The notes under the pieces were generated by a model, which did no database searches, was not told where the DNA came from, and saw nothing but the letters and a program-made list of their open reading frames with translations. A stretch of 11,213 nt of DNA, taken from positions 1-11,213 of the forward strand of contig DATNOU010000092.1 of assembly GCA_035601195.1 (NCBI GenBank), in the 5' to 3' direction. The stretch is from JAIBJP01 sp035601195 (GTDB lineage Bacteria > Actinomycetota > Thermoleophilia > Gaiellales > Gaiellaceae). Shown piece by piece: positions 1 through 4,799 of the stretch (position 1 is the first letter of the stretch; every line of letters begins with the position of its first letter). A program made the translations under genes and the position numbers.

Positions 1-2
1 CT

Positions 3-422
3 CTCGGGGCCGGGGTCGTCCTCGAGGCGGTGATCGCCGGCACCGCCGCGAACGGCCGCCGCGAGCTCGTTGCCCGCCTCGCCCTCCAGCCGGCCGCCTA
101 CGCACTTCCCGAGGTCGCGTCCTACGGCACCCGCGTTTCGGAGCCGCCGCAGCGTGCCCGGCTCGCGGCCTGGCTCGCCGAGGTGGTGGCGGATTCCCAC
201 ACGCCGCACTCGCTGTACTTGCGCGACCGAGTGGCACTCGTTGCGCAGGAGCTGGAAACCCTGGCGCGCGACCTCGCCTCGCCCCGCTCGATCGCGCCCG
301 CGAGTGCTGTCGCCTGCCGTCGGCTGCTCACTCATATGACGGAGAGCCCGCTCTACAACCCGCGCGTCCCTCTGGATGATCTGCACCTGACGCTCCGCCG
401 CATCAGGGCGGGCATCGCTTAA
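3..422 (+). CDS. 3' end of an unidentified protein gene (5'-truncated)
   Basis: The reading frame is open from the left edge and ends at TAA 420-422, so about 139 C-terminal residues are visible and the start lies outside the window. The visible part is Ala/Arg/Leu-rich and looks alpha-helical. It has no signal peptide, membrane segment or metal-binding cluster that I can recognise, and ends in a basic helix (LHLTLRRIRAGIA). Near its end is a small Pro/Asn-containing segment (ESPLYNPRVP). I cannot assign a family; it vaguely recalls the helical C-terminal part of NAD-dependent sugar or sugar-phosphate enzymes, but I do not claim this. An ATG-like internal start (GTG at position 30) exists, but the frame is open upstream of it, so truncation by the window edge is the simplest reading. 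Its stop codon overlaps the stop of the convergent creatininase gene by 2 nt. Confidence 0.6.
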   Translation, partial: LGAGVVLEAVIAGTAANGRRELVARLALQPAAYALPEVASYGTRVSEPPQRARLAAWLAEVVADSHTPHSLYLRDRVALVAQELETLARDLASPRSIAPASAVACRRLLTHMTESPLYNPRVPLDDLHLTLRRIRAGIA

Positions 423-1168
423 AGGGAGGGAGGCTCCTCCATCCGGGCGCGCTCGATGCACTCGGCAAGCGCGGTGACGACGGCCTCGAAGAGGGCCGCT
501 CCCTGTTCTGCGCTCGCTCGGCTCGGGGCCCCGGTCAGCCCTTCACGGCTGGTCTCGGCCACTGTGTAGCTGAGTACCAGATCGCCGGTGCGGTCTTCGT
601 CGTCGCGGATCTCGTCGCGATCGACGAGCTCGGGCCGCAGGTGGAGCATGAGGGACGTCTCGGCTGCGTGCGCATGCCAGTCGTCGGCATCCGCGGTCAC
701 CTCGGCGGCGATCTCCGGCGTCAGCTCATACCAGCTCACGAGGCCCACGCGCAGCTCCCCACGGGCGCGGATCTCGTCGACGGCGACTCGAAGGGGCGCA
801 GCGTTCCCGGCGTGGGCGTTCACGAGCAGGAGCCTCGTGAACCCGCTCGCACGGATCCACGTTGCGAGTTCGACGACCACGTCGATCAGGAGCCGCGGCG
901 AGAGGGAGAGTGTGCCCGGCCAGGCGGTCGTGTGTGCCTGCGAGGAGCCGGCCCACAGGGTCGGGAGGAGCGGTGCGCCCGAACGGGCCGATGCGGCGCG
1001 GCAGAGGGCGGTCGCGATGTCCGTGTCGGTGGAGGCCGGCAGGTGCCGGCCGTGCTGTTCGACCGCGCCCACGGGCAGGACACAGAGCGCCTGCCCCCCC
1101 TCGACGAGGCGGGCGACGGCCGGCCAGGTCAGTTCCTCGACGAGCAGTGGGGCGTCGGGCGAGGCCAC
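419..1168 (-). CDS. creatininase family protein (metal-dependent amidohydrolase)
   Basis: A 249-residue protein of usual length for the creatininase/formamide amidohydrolase family, whose members hydrolyse small cyclic or linear amides with a two-metal centre (Zn or Mn). The N-terminal motif PVGAVEQHGRHLPASTDTD supplies the expected ligands Glu37, His39 and Asp48. NAHAGN at 117-122 corresponds to the family's NGHGGN turn, and HAHAAETS at 165-172 supplies the second metal-site His and Glu170. No signal peptide is seen, so it is cytoplasmic. The start is GTG at 1166-1168, 6 nt after the stop of the GntR gene on the same strand, which implies co-transcription and probably translational coupling; no strong Shine-Dalgarno site is visible. 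The substrate cannot be read from the sequence. Creatininase itself, formylamide hydrolases and the MftE peptidase of mycofactocin synthesis share this fold; no other mycofactocin gene is present, so MftE is unlikely. Confidence 0.85.
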   Translation of the reverse strand: MASPDAPLLVEELTWPAVARLVEGGQALCVLPVGAVEQHGRHLPASTDTDIATALCRAASARSGAPLLPTLWAGSSQAHTTAWPGTLSLSPRLLIDVVVELATWIRASGFTRLLLVNAHAGNAAPLRVAVDEIRARGELRVGLVSWYELTPEIAAEVTADADDWHAHAAETSLMLHLRPELVDRDEIRDDEDRTGDLVLSYTVAETSREGLTGAPSRASAEQGAALFEAVVTALAECIERARMEEPPSL

Positions 1169-1174
1169 CCGTGA

Positions 1175-2020
1175 TTAGGGGAGCGCGCCCACGAGCGTCT
1201 CGACGCCTTCGTTGAACGTCCAGGTAGCGGCCAGCGCGTCCGTGTCCGTCGGTGAGACTTCGAGCCTGAACTGCATGATGTCGCCCCGATATTCGACCCG
1301 GGCGACCTCGAACGGCGCGGTGCCTTCATCGGTCCGCCGGTACTCGGTGCAGAGCACGAGGAAGACGGCGGAGCGGTGGGGGATGGCGAACCGATCGGCC
1401 TCGAATTGGCCGCACTGACTCGTCTCGATCGAAAGCTGGGAGCGCTCGAGCTCGACGCCGTGTTGTGCCAGCGTGAGATCCGAGGGGAGGCTTCGGCCGA
1501 CGTGAGCCGCGTCCATGAGCCACGAGACTTCGTAGCGGTGGAAGAACGAGTAGCTGATGGCGAGCGGGACGCCGCGGAGTGAGAGAAGCGTGGTGAGGCG
1601 TGCCACGTCCTCGCTCGGCCCGGCTTCAAGGGCTTCCGAGATGCTGCGCTCGACTTTGATCGTCCGCTTGTCCAGCACCTGCACAGCCACGTCCGCGCCC
1701 CGCGGGGTCGCGAGGAGCCGAGAAAGGCCGCCCGCACGGTAGTCGAGCTTGGGCTGTGCCACGAACGTGCCGCGACCGCGGATGCGGACGATCTGTCGGT
1801 CATCCTCGAGGATGGCGAGCGCCTGGCGGACGACGACCCGGCTGACGCTGAAGCGTCGCGCGAGCTCGGGCTCGGAGGGAAGTGCGTCTCCGGCCGTCCA
1901 GACGCCCGACTCGATCTGCTGCTTCAGTGCTTCCTGAAGCTGATAGTACAAGGGAACAAAGCTGTGCCGATCGAGCTGAAGTTCCCAGAAAGAAGGCCGA
2001 CTAGTGCCCTCGGGGAGCAT
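1175..2020 (-). CDS. GntR family transcriptional regulator with UTRA domain
   Basis: A 281-residue regulator of the HutC/UTRA type. Residues about 24-87 form the GntR winged helix-turn-helix: it opens with PLYYQLQEALKQQIESG, has the recognition part LARRFSVSRVVVRQAL and closes with IRGRGTFVA. Residues about 105-270 match a UTRA ligand-binding domain, including a FEVARVEYRGD strand near the end; such domains bind small metabolites and release DNA on binding. I chose ATG at 2018-2020 because a near-perfect -10 hexamer, TATACT (minus strand, 2032-2027), ends 6 nt before it, the spacing typical of leaderless actinobacterial mRNA. An alternative GTG at 2045-2047 has an SD-like AGAGGT 6 nt upstream and would add 9 residues. 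The gene probably regulates itself, the downstream creatininase gene and the divergent cupin gene, by analogy with other GntR regulators; the ligand is unknown. Confidence 0.88.
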   Translation of the reverse strand: MLPEGTSRPSFWELQLDRHSFVPLYYQLQEALKQQIESGVWTAGDALPSEPELARRFSVSRVVVRQALAILEDDRQIVRIRGRGTFVAQPKLDYRAGGLSRLLATPRGADVAVQVLDKRTIKVERSISEALEAGPSEDVARLTTLLSLRGVPLAISYSFFHRYEVSWLMDAAHVGRSLPSDLTLAQHGVELERSQLSIETSQCGQFEADRFAIPHRSAVFLVLCTEYRRTDEGTAPFEVARVEYRGDIMQFRLEVSPTDTDALAATWTFNEGVETLVGALP

Positions 2021-2032
2021 CGAACAAGTATA
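2020..2032 (-). promoter_or_regulatory. leaderless-type -10 promoter element of the gntR gene
   Basis: On the minus strand TATACT (2032-2027; five of six matches to TATAAT) is followed by six bases and then ATG at 2020. A transcript starting about 7 nt after the -10 box would begin at the A of the start codon, as in leaderless actinobacterial transcripts. No good -35 hexamer is seen at 16-18 nt spacing. The region where it would lie holds the inverted repeat at 2051-2062. Confidence 0.45.
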
Positions 2033-2050
2033 TGTCCCGGCCCTCACGGT

Positions 2051-2062
2051 TGACCTCTGTCA
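2051..2062. promoter_or_regulatory. candidate GntR operator, TGAC-N4-GTCA inverted repeat
   Basis: A perfect 4+4 bp inverted repeat, TGAC-CTCT-GTCA, lies between the divergent gntR and cupin genes, at about the -35 position of the gntR promoter. Its placement suits autoregulation. The arms are short, and GntR-family sites usually resemble GT-N-AC half-sites, so this is a candidate only. Confidence 0.25.
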
Positions 2063-2119
2063 GGCCCACTTCGAGTTTAAGGTCGACTCCCACAACGAAC
2101 AGAACCGAAAGGGAGGGAC

Positions 2120-2458
2120 ATGTACCAAGTCATTCCAGCGGGCGAGCAGCAGCGCAGCCCCGGCGGCACGGTGACGTTCGAAGGGGAGCCCCATGGCTCG
2201 GGCGTCTCGTTCTTCCTGGTCAACAACGAGCCCGGTGAGGGGCCGGACCTGCACAGGCATCCCTATTCCGAGACCTGGATCGTCCGCAGTGGAAGGGCGC
2301 GGATCACTGCGGACGGCGAAGACATCGAGGCGGGCCCCGGCGACATCGCGGTCGTAGGCCCAGAGACGCCGCACAAGTTCAAGAACATGGGCCCGGGTCG
2401 GCTCGACATCATCTGTATCCACTCCTCGCCTCGGCTGATCCAGGAGGCACTCGAATGA
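2120..2458 (+). CDS. small single-domain cupin protein
   Basis: A 112-residue protein consisting of one cupin beta-barrel. Cupin motif 1 is complete: His45, His47 and Glu51 in PDLHRHPYSETWIVRSG. Motif 2 is present as AGPGDIAVVGPETPHKF, with His85. A full 3-His/1-Glu metal site is therefore kept, so an enzyme or metal-dependent binding protein is possible, but the substrate cannot be named; small cupins include dioxygenases, isomerases and ligand sensors. No signal peptide. The start ATG at 2120 is preceded by a purine-rich GGGAGGG (2111-2117), a good though closely spaced ribosome-binding site. The gene is divergent from the GntR regulator across about 100 bp, suggesting it belongs to the same regulatory unit as the creatininase gene. 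It is separated from the biosynthetic operon downstream by a promoter of its own. Confidence 0.85.
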   Translation: MYQVIPAGEQQRSPGGTVTFEGEPHGSGVSFFLVNNEPGEGPDLHRHPYSETWIVRSGRARITADGEDIEAGPGDIAVVGPETPHKFKNMGPGRLDIICIHSSPRLIQEALE

Positions 2459-2486
2459 GATTTCGCTCAAGAAACGGCCCGAAATC
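2459..2486. repeat. inverted repeat just after the cupin stop codon
   Basis: GATTTCG (2459-2465) and CGAAATC (2480-2486) form a perfect 7 bp inverted repeat with a 14 nt loop, starting at the first base after the cupin stop. It could mark the 3' end of the cupin transcript, but no T-run follows it, so it is not a standard intrinsic terminator. Confidence 0.35.
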
Positions 2487-2498
2487 CCCGATGGAGGC

Positions 2499-2527
2499 TT
2501 GACAGCTGGTAACGTCTTCACCAGACT
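2499..2527 (+). promoter_or_regulatory. promoter of the leu-ilv-thr operon
   Basis: A perfect -35 hexamer TTGACA (2499-2504) is followed after 17 nt by CAGACT (2522-2527), which matches TATAAT at the second, fourth and sixth positions. The predicted transcription start is near 2534, about 7 nt before the ATG of the leader peptide, so the leader mRNA would be nearly leaderless. An inverted repeat, CTGGT (2506-2510) with ACCAG (2520-2524), fills the spacer and overlaps the -10 box, where a DNA-binding protein could act. Confidence 0.5.
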
Positions 2528-2540
2528 GGGCGAAACCTCG

Positions 2541-2636
2541 ATGAGGCCTACGTTTACATCCGCGCACACAATCGGCTCCGCCGACGTGTCCTCGCGCAGC
2601 CTCATCGTGATCCTCCTCGGCATTCTCCCCCGCTAA
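2541..2636 (+). CDS. branched-chain amino acid leader peptide (attenuator)
   Basis: A 31-codon ORF, ATG 2541 to TAA 2634-2636, lies between the promoter and leuA. Its last twelve residues are SLIVILLGILPR: eight of the nine residues at 21-29 are Leu, Ile or Val, exactly the products of the operon. The amino half is unremarkable but holds three Thr and one Ile. No Shine-Dalgarno site is visible; with the predicted transcription start only about 7 nt upstream, near-leaderless initiation is plausible. A shorter version starting at GTG 2586 (16 residues) would keep the whole regulatory run. Leader peptides of this kind are known for ilv and leu operons of enterobacteria and for ilvBNC of Corynebacterium: ribosomes stall at the Leu/Ile/Val codons when charged tRNA is scarce, changing downstream RNA folding. 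Its stop codon lies in the loop of the first hairpin, which supports the role. Confidence 0.75.
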   Translation: MRPTFTSAHTIGSADVSSRSLIVILLGILPR

Positions 2637-2645
2637 GGGGGAGGA
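2623..2645 (+). promoter_or_regulatory. leader hairpin 1, enclosing the leader stop codon
   Basis: CTCCCCC (2625-2631) pairs with GGGGGAG (2637-2643) around the loop GCTAA; one U-G and one U-A pair extend the stem to 9 bp (2623-2645). The leader peptide's TAA is in the loop. The 3' arm can instead pair with 2611-2618, so the two forms exclude each other. Confidence 0.55.
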
Positions 2646-2654
2646 CGCGACCAC

Positions 2655-2669
2655 GCGCCGCTCAGGCGC
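2655..2669 (+). promoter_or_regulatory. leader hairpin 2
   Basis: GCGCC (2655-2659) pairs with GGCGC (2665-2669) around the loop GCTCA. The 3' arm can instead pair as GGCG (2665-2668) with CGCC (2673-2676), giving a second exclusive fold. Confidence 0.4.
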
Positions 2670-2696
2670 ATACGCCGACCGATCACACCACCGGTA

Positions 2697-2714
2697 CGCC
2701 TCCGTTCGGAGGCG
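2697..2714 (+). promoter_or_regulatory. leader hairpin 3, adjacent to the leuA ribosome-binding site
   Basis: CGCCTCC (2697-2703) pairs with GGAGGCG (2708-2714) around a 4 nt loop, a 7 bp GC-rich stem ending 1 nt before the AGGAGG of leuA. When formed it keeps the anti-SD CCTCC away from the true SD; when opened, CCTCC could bind the SD itself. Confidence 0.5.
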
Positions 2715-2715
2715 A

Positions 2716-2721
2716 AGGAGG
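2716..2721 (+). promoter_or_regulatory. leuA ribosome-binding site
   Basis: A perfect AGGAGG, 6 nt before the GTG at 2728. It fixes the start of leuA and is the probable target of the leader RNA structure. Confidence 0.8.
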
Positions 2722-2727
2722 AAGACA

Positions 2728-3873
2728 GTGACACGCCGCATCACGATTTTCGACACGACGCTGCGCGACGGGGAGCAATCCCCAGGCATCGCCCTGCGTC
2801 CTGACGAGAAGGCCGAGATCGCGCGGCAGCTGGAGCGGCTCGGAGTCGACGTGATCGAGGCGGGCTTCGCTGTCTCGTCGCCCGGAGACTTCGAAGGCGT
2901 GAAAGCGGTAGCCGCCGCGGTCGACCGCCCGACCGTCGCTTCACTGTGCCGCACCCGCAAAGAGGACATCGACGCCGCGGCGGAGGCTCTCGCCGGCGCC
3001 CGGCGCTCGCGCATCCACATCTTCCTTGCGACGAGCCCCGTCCACATGGAGAAGAAGCTGCGCATGGAGCCCGAGGAGGTGGTCGAGCAAGCCCGCTGGG
3101 CCGTCGGCTACGCCCGCGCCAACGTCGATCAGGTCGAATTCTCCTGCGAGGACGCGACCCGCTCCGACCCGCGCTTCGTCGCCCGCGTCTGCTGCGAAGC
3201 GGTTCGCGCCGGCGCGACGACGATCAACCTCCCCGACACCGTCGGCTATTGCCTTCCCTCAGAGTACGCGGAGTTCATCCTCGAGGTACGCCGGCTCTGT
3301 CCGGAGCTCGGGAGCGTGACGCTCTCCGTGCACTGCCACAACGATCTCGGATTGGCCGTCGCCAACACGCTTGCAGGTTTGCAGGCGGGAGCGACCCAAG
3401 CCGAGTGCACGGTGAACGGCATCGGGGAGCGGGCCGGAAACGCGGCTCTGGAGGAGGTCGTCATGGCCCTCGAAGTCCGCCAGTCGAGCTTCGGGCTGAA
3501 GACCGGCGTGGTCACGCGCGAGATCGGCGCGGCGTCGCGCCTGGTTCAGCAGCTGACGGGCTACGCGGTGCAGCCGAACAAGGCCATCGTGGGCGCAAAC
3601 GCGTTCGCCCACGAGGCCGGGATCCACCAGGACGGGATGCTGAAGGACGCCGAGACCTACCAGATCATGGATCCCGCTCAGCTCGGCCTCGTGATGACGC
3701 TGCCGCTCGGAAAGCACTCTGGCCGGCACGCGTTCGCGCGCGCCTGCGCCGAGGCGGGGATCCAGCTCGACGGCGAAGCGCTCGGAAAAGCATTCAGGCG
3801 CTTCAAGCAGCTTGCCGATTCAGGAAGGAACGTAACGCTCTCGGATGTGTTCGAAGAGGTGGTGCTCGCATGA
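2728..3873 (+). CDS. leuA: 2-isopropylmalate synthase, short form without regulatory domain
   Basis: Condenses acetyl-CoA with 2-oxoisovalerate to 2-isopropylmalate, the first committed step of leucine synthesis in the cytoplasm. The TIM-barrel motifs are complete: FDTTLRDGEQSPG at 8-20 (catalytic Arg13, metal ligand Asp14), HCHND at 202-206 (metal ligands His202 and His204), NGIGERAGN at 230-238 and FAHEAGIHQDG at 293-303. GKHSGRHAF at 328-336 belongs to the following subdomain. At 381 residues it ends where usual LeuA proteins (about 510-550) continue into the leucine-binding domain, so feedback inhibition through that domain should be absent. The length also fits homocitrate synthases, but the GERAGN, HQDGMLK and GKHSGRH motifs and the ilv context favour LeuA; citramalate synthase is less likely. 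It starts at GTG after a perfect AGGAGG and overlaps the next gene by 4 nt (ATGA). Confidence 0.93.
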   Translation: MTRRITIFDTTLRDGEQSPGIALRPDEKAEIARQLERLGVDVIEAGFAVSSPGDFEGVKAVAAAVDRPTVASLCRTRKEDIDAAAEALAGARRSRIHIFLATSPVHMEKKLRMEPEEVVEQARWAVGYARANVDQVEFSCEDATRSDPRFVARVCCEAVRAGATTINLPDTVGYCLPSEYAEFILEVRRLCPELGSVTLSVHCHNDLGLAVANTLAGLQAGATQAECTVNGIGERAGNAALEEVVMALEVRQSSFGLKTGVVTREIGAASRLVQQLTGYAVQPNKAIVGANAFAHEAGIHQDGMLKDAETYQIMDPAQLGLVMTLPLGKHSGRHAFARACAEAGIQLDGEALGKAFRRFKQLADSGRNVTLSDVFEEVVLA

Positions 3874-4799
3874 GGAAGAAGCGGTACACGGTCGCCTGTC
3901 TCTCCGGAGACGGAATCGGCCCCGAGGTCATAGCCGAGGCGAGCCGCGCCCTGGCAGACGTGTCCCGAATGCACGGGTTCGCGATCGACGAGCAGCACGT
4001 CGCGTTCGGTGGGGACGCCGTTCGCCGCTTCGGTCATGCGCTGCCGGCTTCGACTCGCGCTGCCTGCCGGCGGGCGGACGCGGTCCTCGTCGCCACGACG
4101 ACGGAGCCGGCGCTCGAGGGCGTGAAGGCAGAGCTCGACCTGACGTGGCGGATGACGCGCGTGCGCCTCAACGGCACCCGGCTGACGGTCGTCAGCCCGC
4201 TCGCGGACGACTCGGAGGAGCTCGCCGTCGAGCGCGCATTCGCTCTCGCCTGCAACCGCCAGGCGCGCGTCACCTCGGTCGGAGCGAGCAAGGCTTGGCG
4301 GACCGTCGTCGACCGAACCGCCGAGGCCTCGCCGGGCGTGATCGTCGAGCACGTGAGCTTCGAATCGGTCGTTCGCACCCTCTTCCGCAGGCCGGCCGCC
4401 TTCGACGTCATCGTCAGCGAGCAGGTCTTCGCGGAAGCTCTTTCGCATACCGCCGCCTATGCGCACGGGAGCACGCGCATGGTCGCTTCGGGGCGCCTCG
4501 CCGCTCACGGGGCCGGGATCTTCGGGCCGACGCACGGCTCCGCGCTCGAAATCGCCGGCCAGGGCGTTGCGAACCCGAGCGGGATGCTCCTCGCCGCGGG
4601 CCTCATGCTCGAGGGGCTCGGCGAGCGGAGCGCCGCGCGGACGCTCGAGAACGCCGTCGCAGAGACGCTCGGAAACGTGCACACGCCGGACCTGGTGGGC
4701 GCGGGAGTGGGGGCCACGACCCGCGAGTTCATGAACGTCCTGCTGGCCGCTCTCCCCGGGGCGCGAACCGACACGGAGTTTGCAGGGGTGGCAGCGTGA
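3870..4799 (+). CDS. divergent isopropylmalate/isocitrate dehydrogenase-like protein, catalytic residues altered
   Basis: The position after leuA and the fold suggest 3-isopropylmalate dehydrogenase (LeuB), but at 309 residues it is shorter than the usual 345-360. Kept motifs are the N-terminal LSGDGIGPEV (11-20), the FGG turn at 46-48, two Arg ten residues apart (94 and 104) as in the substrate site, TSV at 135-137, FDVIVSE at 178-184 and the cofactor loop GPTHGSALEIAGQGVANP (219-236). Altered or missing by my manual alignment: the whole segment with the third substrate Arg and catalytic Tyr (RELTGGIYFG in LeuB) is deleted near residue 108. The catalytic Lys of TSVDKANVL is replaced (TSVGASKAW). 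The three metal Asp are replaced: DNAAMQL reads SFESVVR, and GDILSDEA reads AEALSHTA. It may be a pseudoenzyme, a regulatory subunit or an enzyme with other chemistry. The frame is intact and overlaps both neighbours by 4 nt, so it is translated. Confidence 0.8.
   Translation: MRKKRYTVACLSGDGIGPEVIAEASRALADVSRMHGFAIDEQHVAFGGDAVRRFGHALPASTRAACRRADAVLVATTTEPALEGVKAELDLTWRMTRVRLNGTRLTVVSPLADDSEELAVERAFALACNRQARVTSVGASKAWRTVVDRTAEASPGVIVEHVSFESVVRTLFRRPAAFDVIVSEQVFAEALSHTAAYAHGSTRMVASGRLAAHGAGIFGPTHGSALEIAGQGVANPSGMLLAAGLMLEGLGERSAARTLENAVAETLGNVHTPDLVGAGVGATTREFMNVLLAALPGARTDTEFAGVAA

Larger units (their letters stand above)
2611..2722 (+). promoter_or_regulatory. attenuator RNA with competing CCTCC and GGAGG segments
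   Basis: Several segments can pair in mutually exclusive ways. TCCTCCT (2611-2617), inside the Ile-Leu-Leu codons of the leader, is perfectly complementary to AGGAGGA (2716-2722), the ribosome-binding site of leuA. It can also pair with GGAGGA at 2640-2645. CCTCC at 2699-2703 can pair with GGAGG at 2708-2712, with the SD at 2717-2721, or with GGAGG at 2640-2644. A ribosome stalled on the leader codons would cover 2611-2617 and could thereby change access to the SD. No U-tract follows any hairpin. The exact mechanism is inference. Confidence 0.5.

Noticed and set aside
419..1168. MftE-type mycofactocin peptidase
   Set aside because: No mftA, mftB, mftC, mftD or glycosyltransferase gene lies nearby, and the visible motifs are common to the whole creatininase family.
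2060..2623. A 187-codon minus-strand frame across the cupin gene and the leader region
   Set aside because: It covers the cupin gene, the operon promoter and the leader peptide on the opposite strand; its product resembles no protein family and it has no visible ribosome-binding site.
2697..2714. Intrinsic transcription terminator in front of leuA
   Set aside because: The stem is strong, but it is followed by GAAGGAGGAAG, which is purine-rich with no T-run, and leads straight into the ribosome-binding site.
2459..2727. A T-box riboswitch in the leader
   Set aside because: I see no T-box consensus (TGGNACCGCG-like) or specifier-loop arrangement; the coding leader peptide explains amino acid sensing better.
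2946..3869. A long upstream extension of the LeuB-like frame within leuA
   Set aside because: The extension is Arg-rich out-of-frame translation of leuA. The true start is the ATG at 3870 in the ATGA overlap, just before the conserved GDGIGPEV motif.
2728..3873. Homocitrate synthase, paired with the LeuB-like gene as homoisocitrate dehydrogenase, for lysine synthesis
   Set aside because: The length fits, but the motifs are those of LeuA, the partner lacks dehydrogenase catalytic residues, and the leader and neighbouring genes all belong to branched-chain and threonine synthesis.
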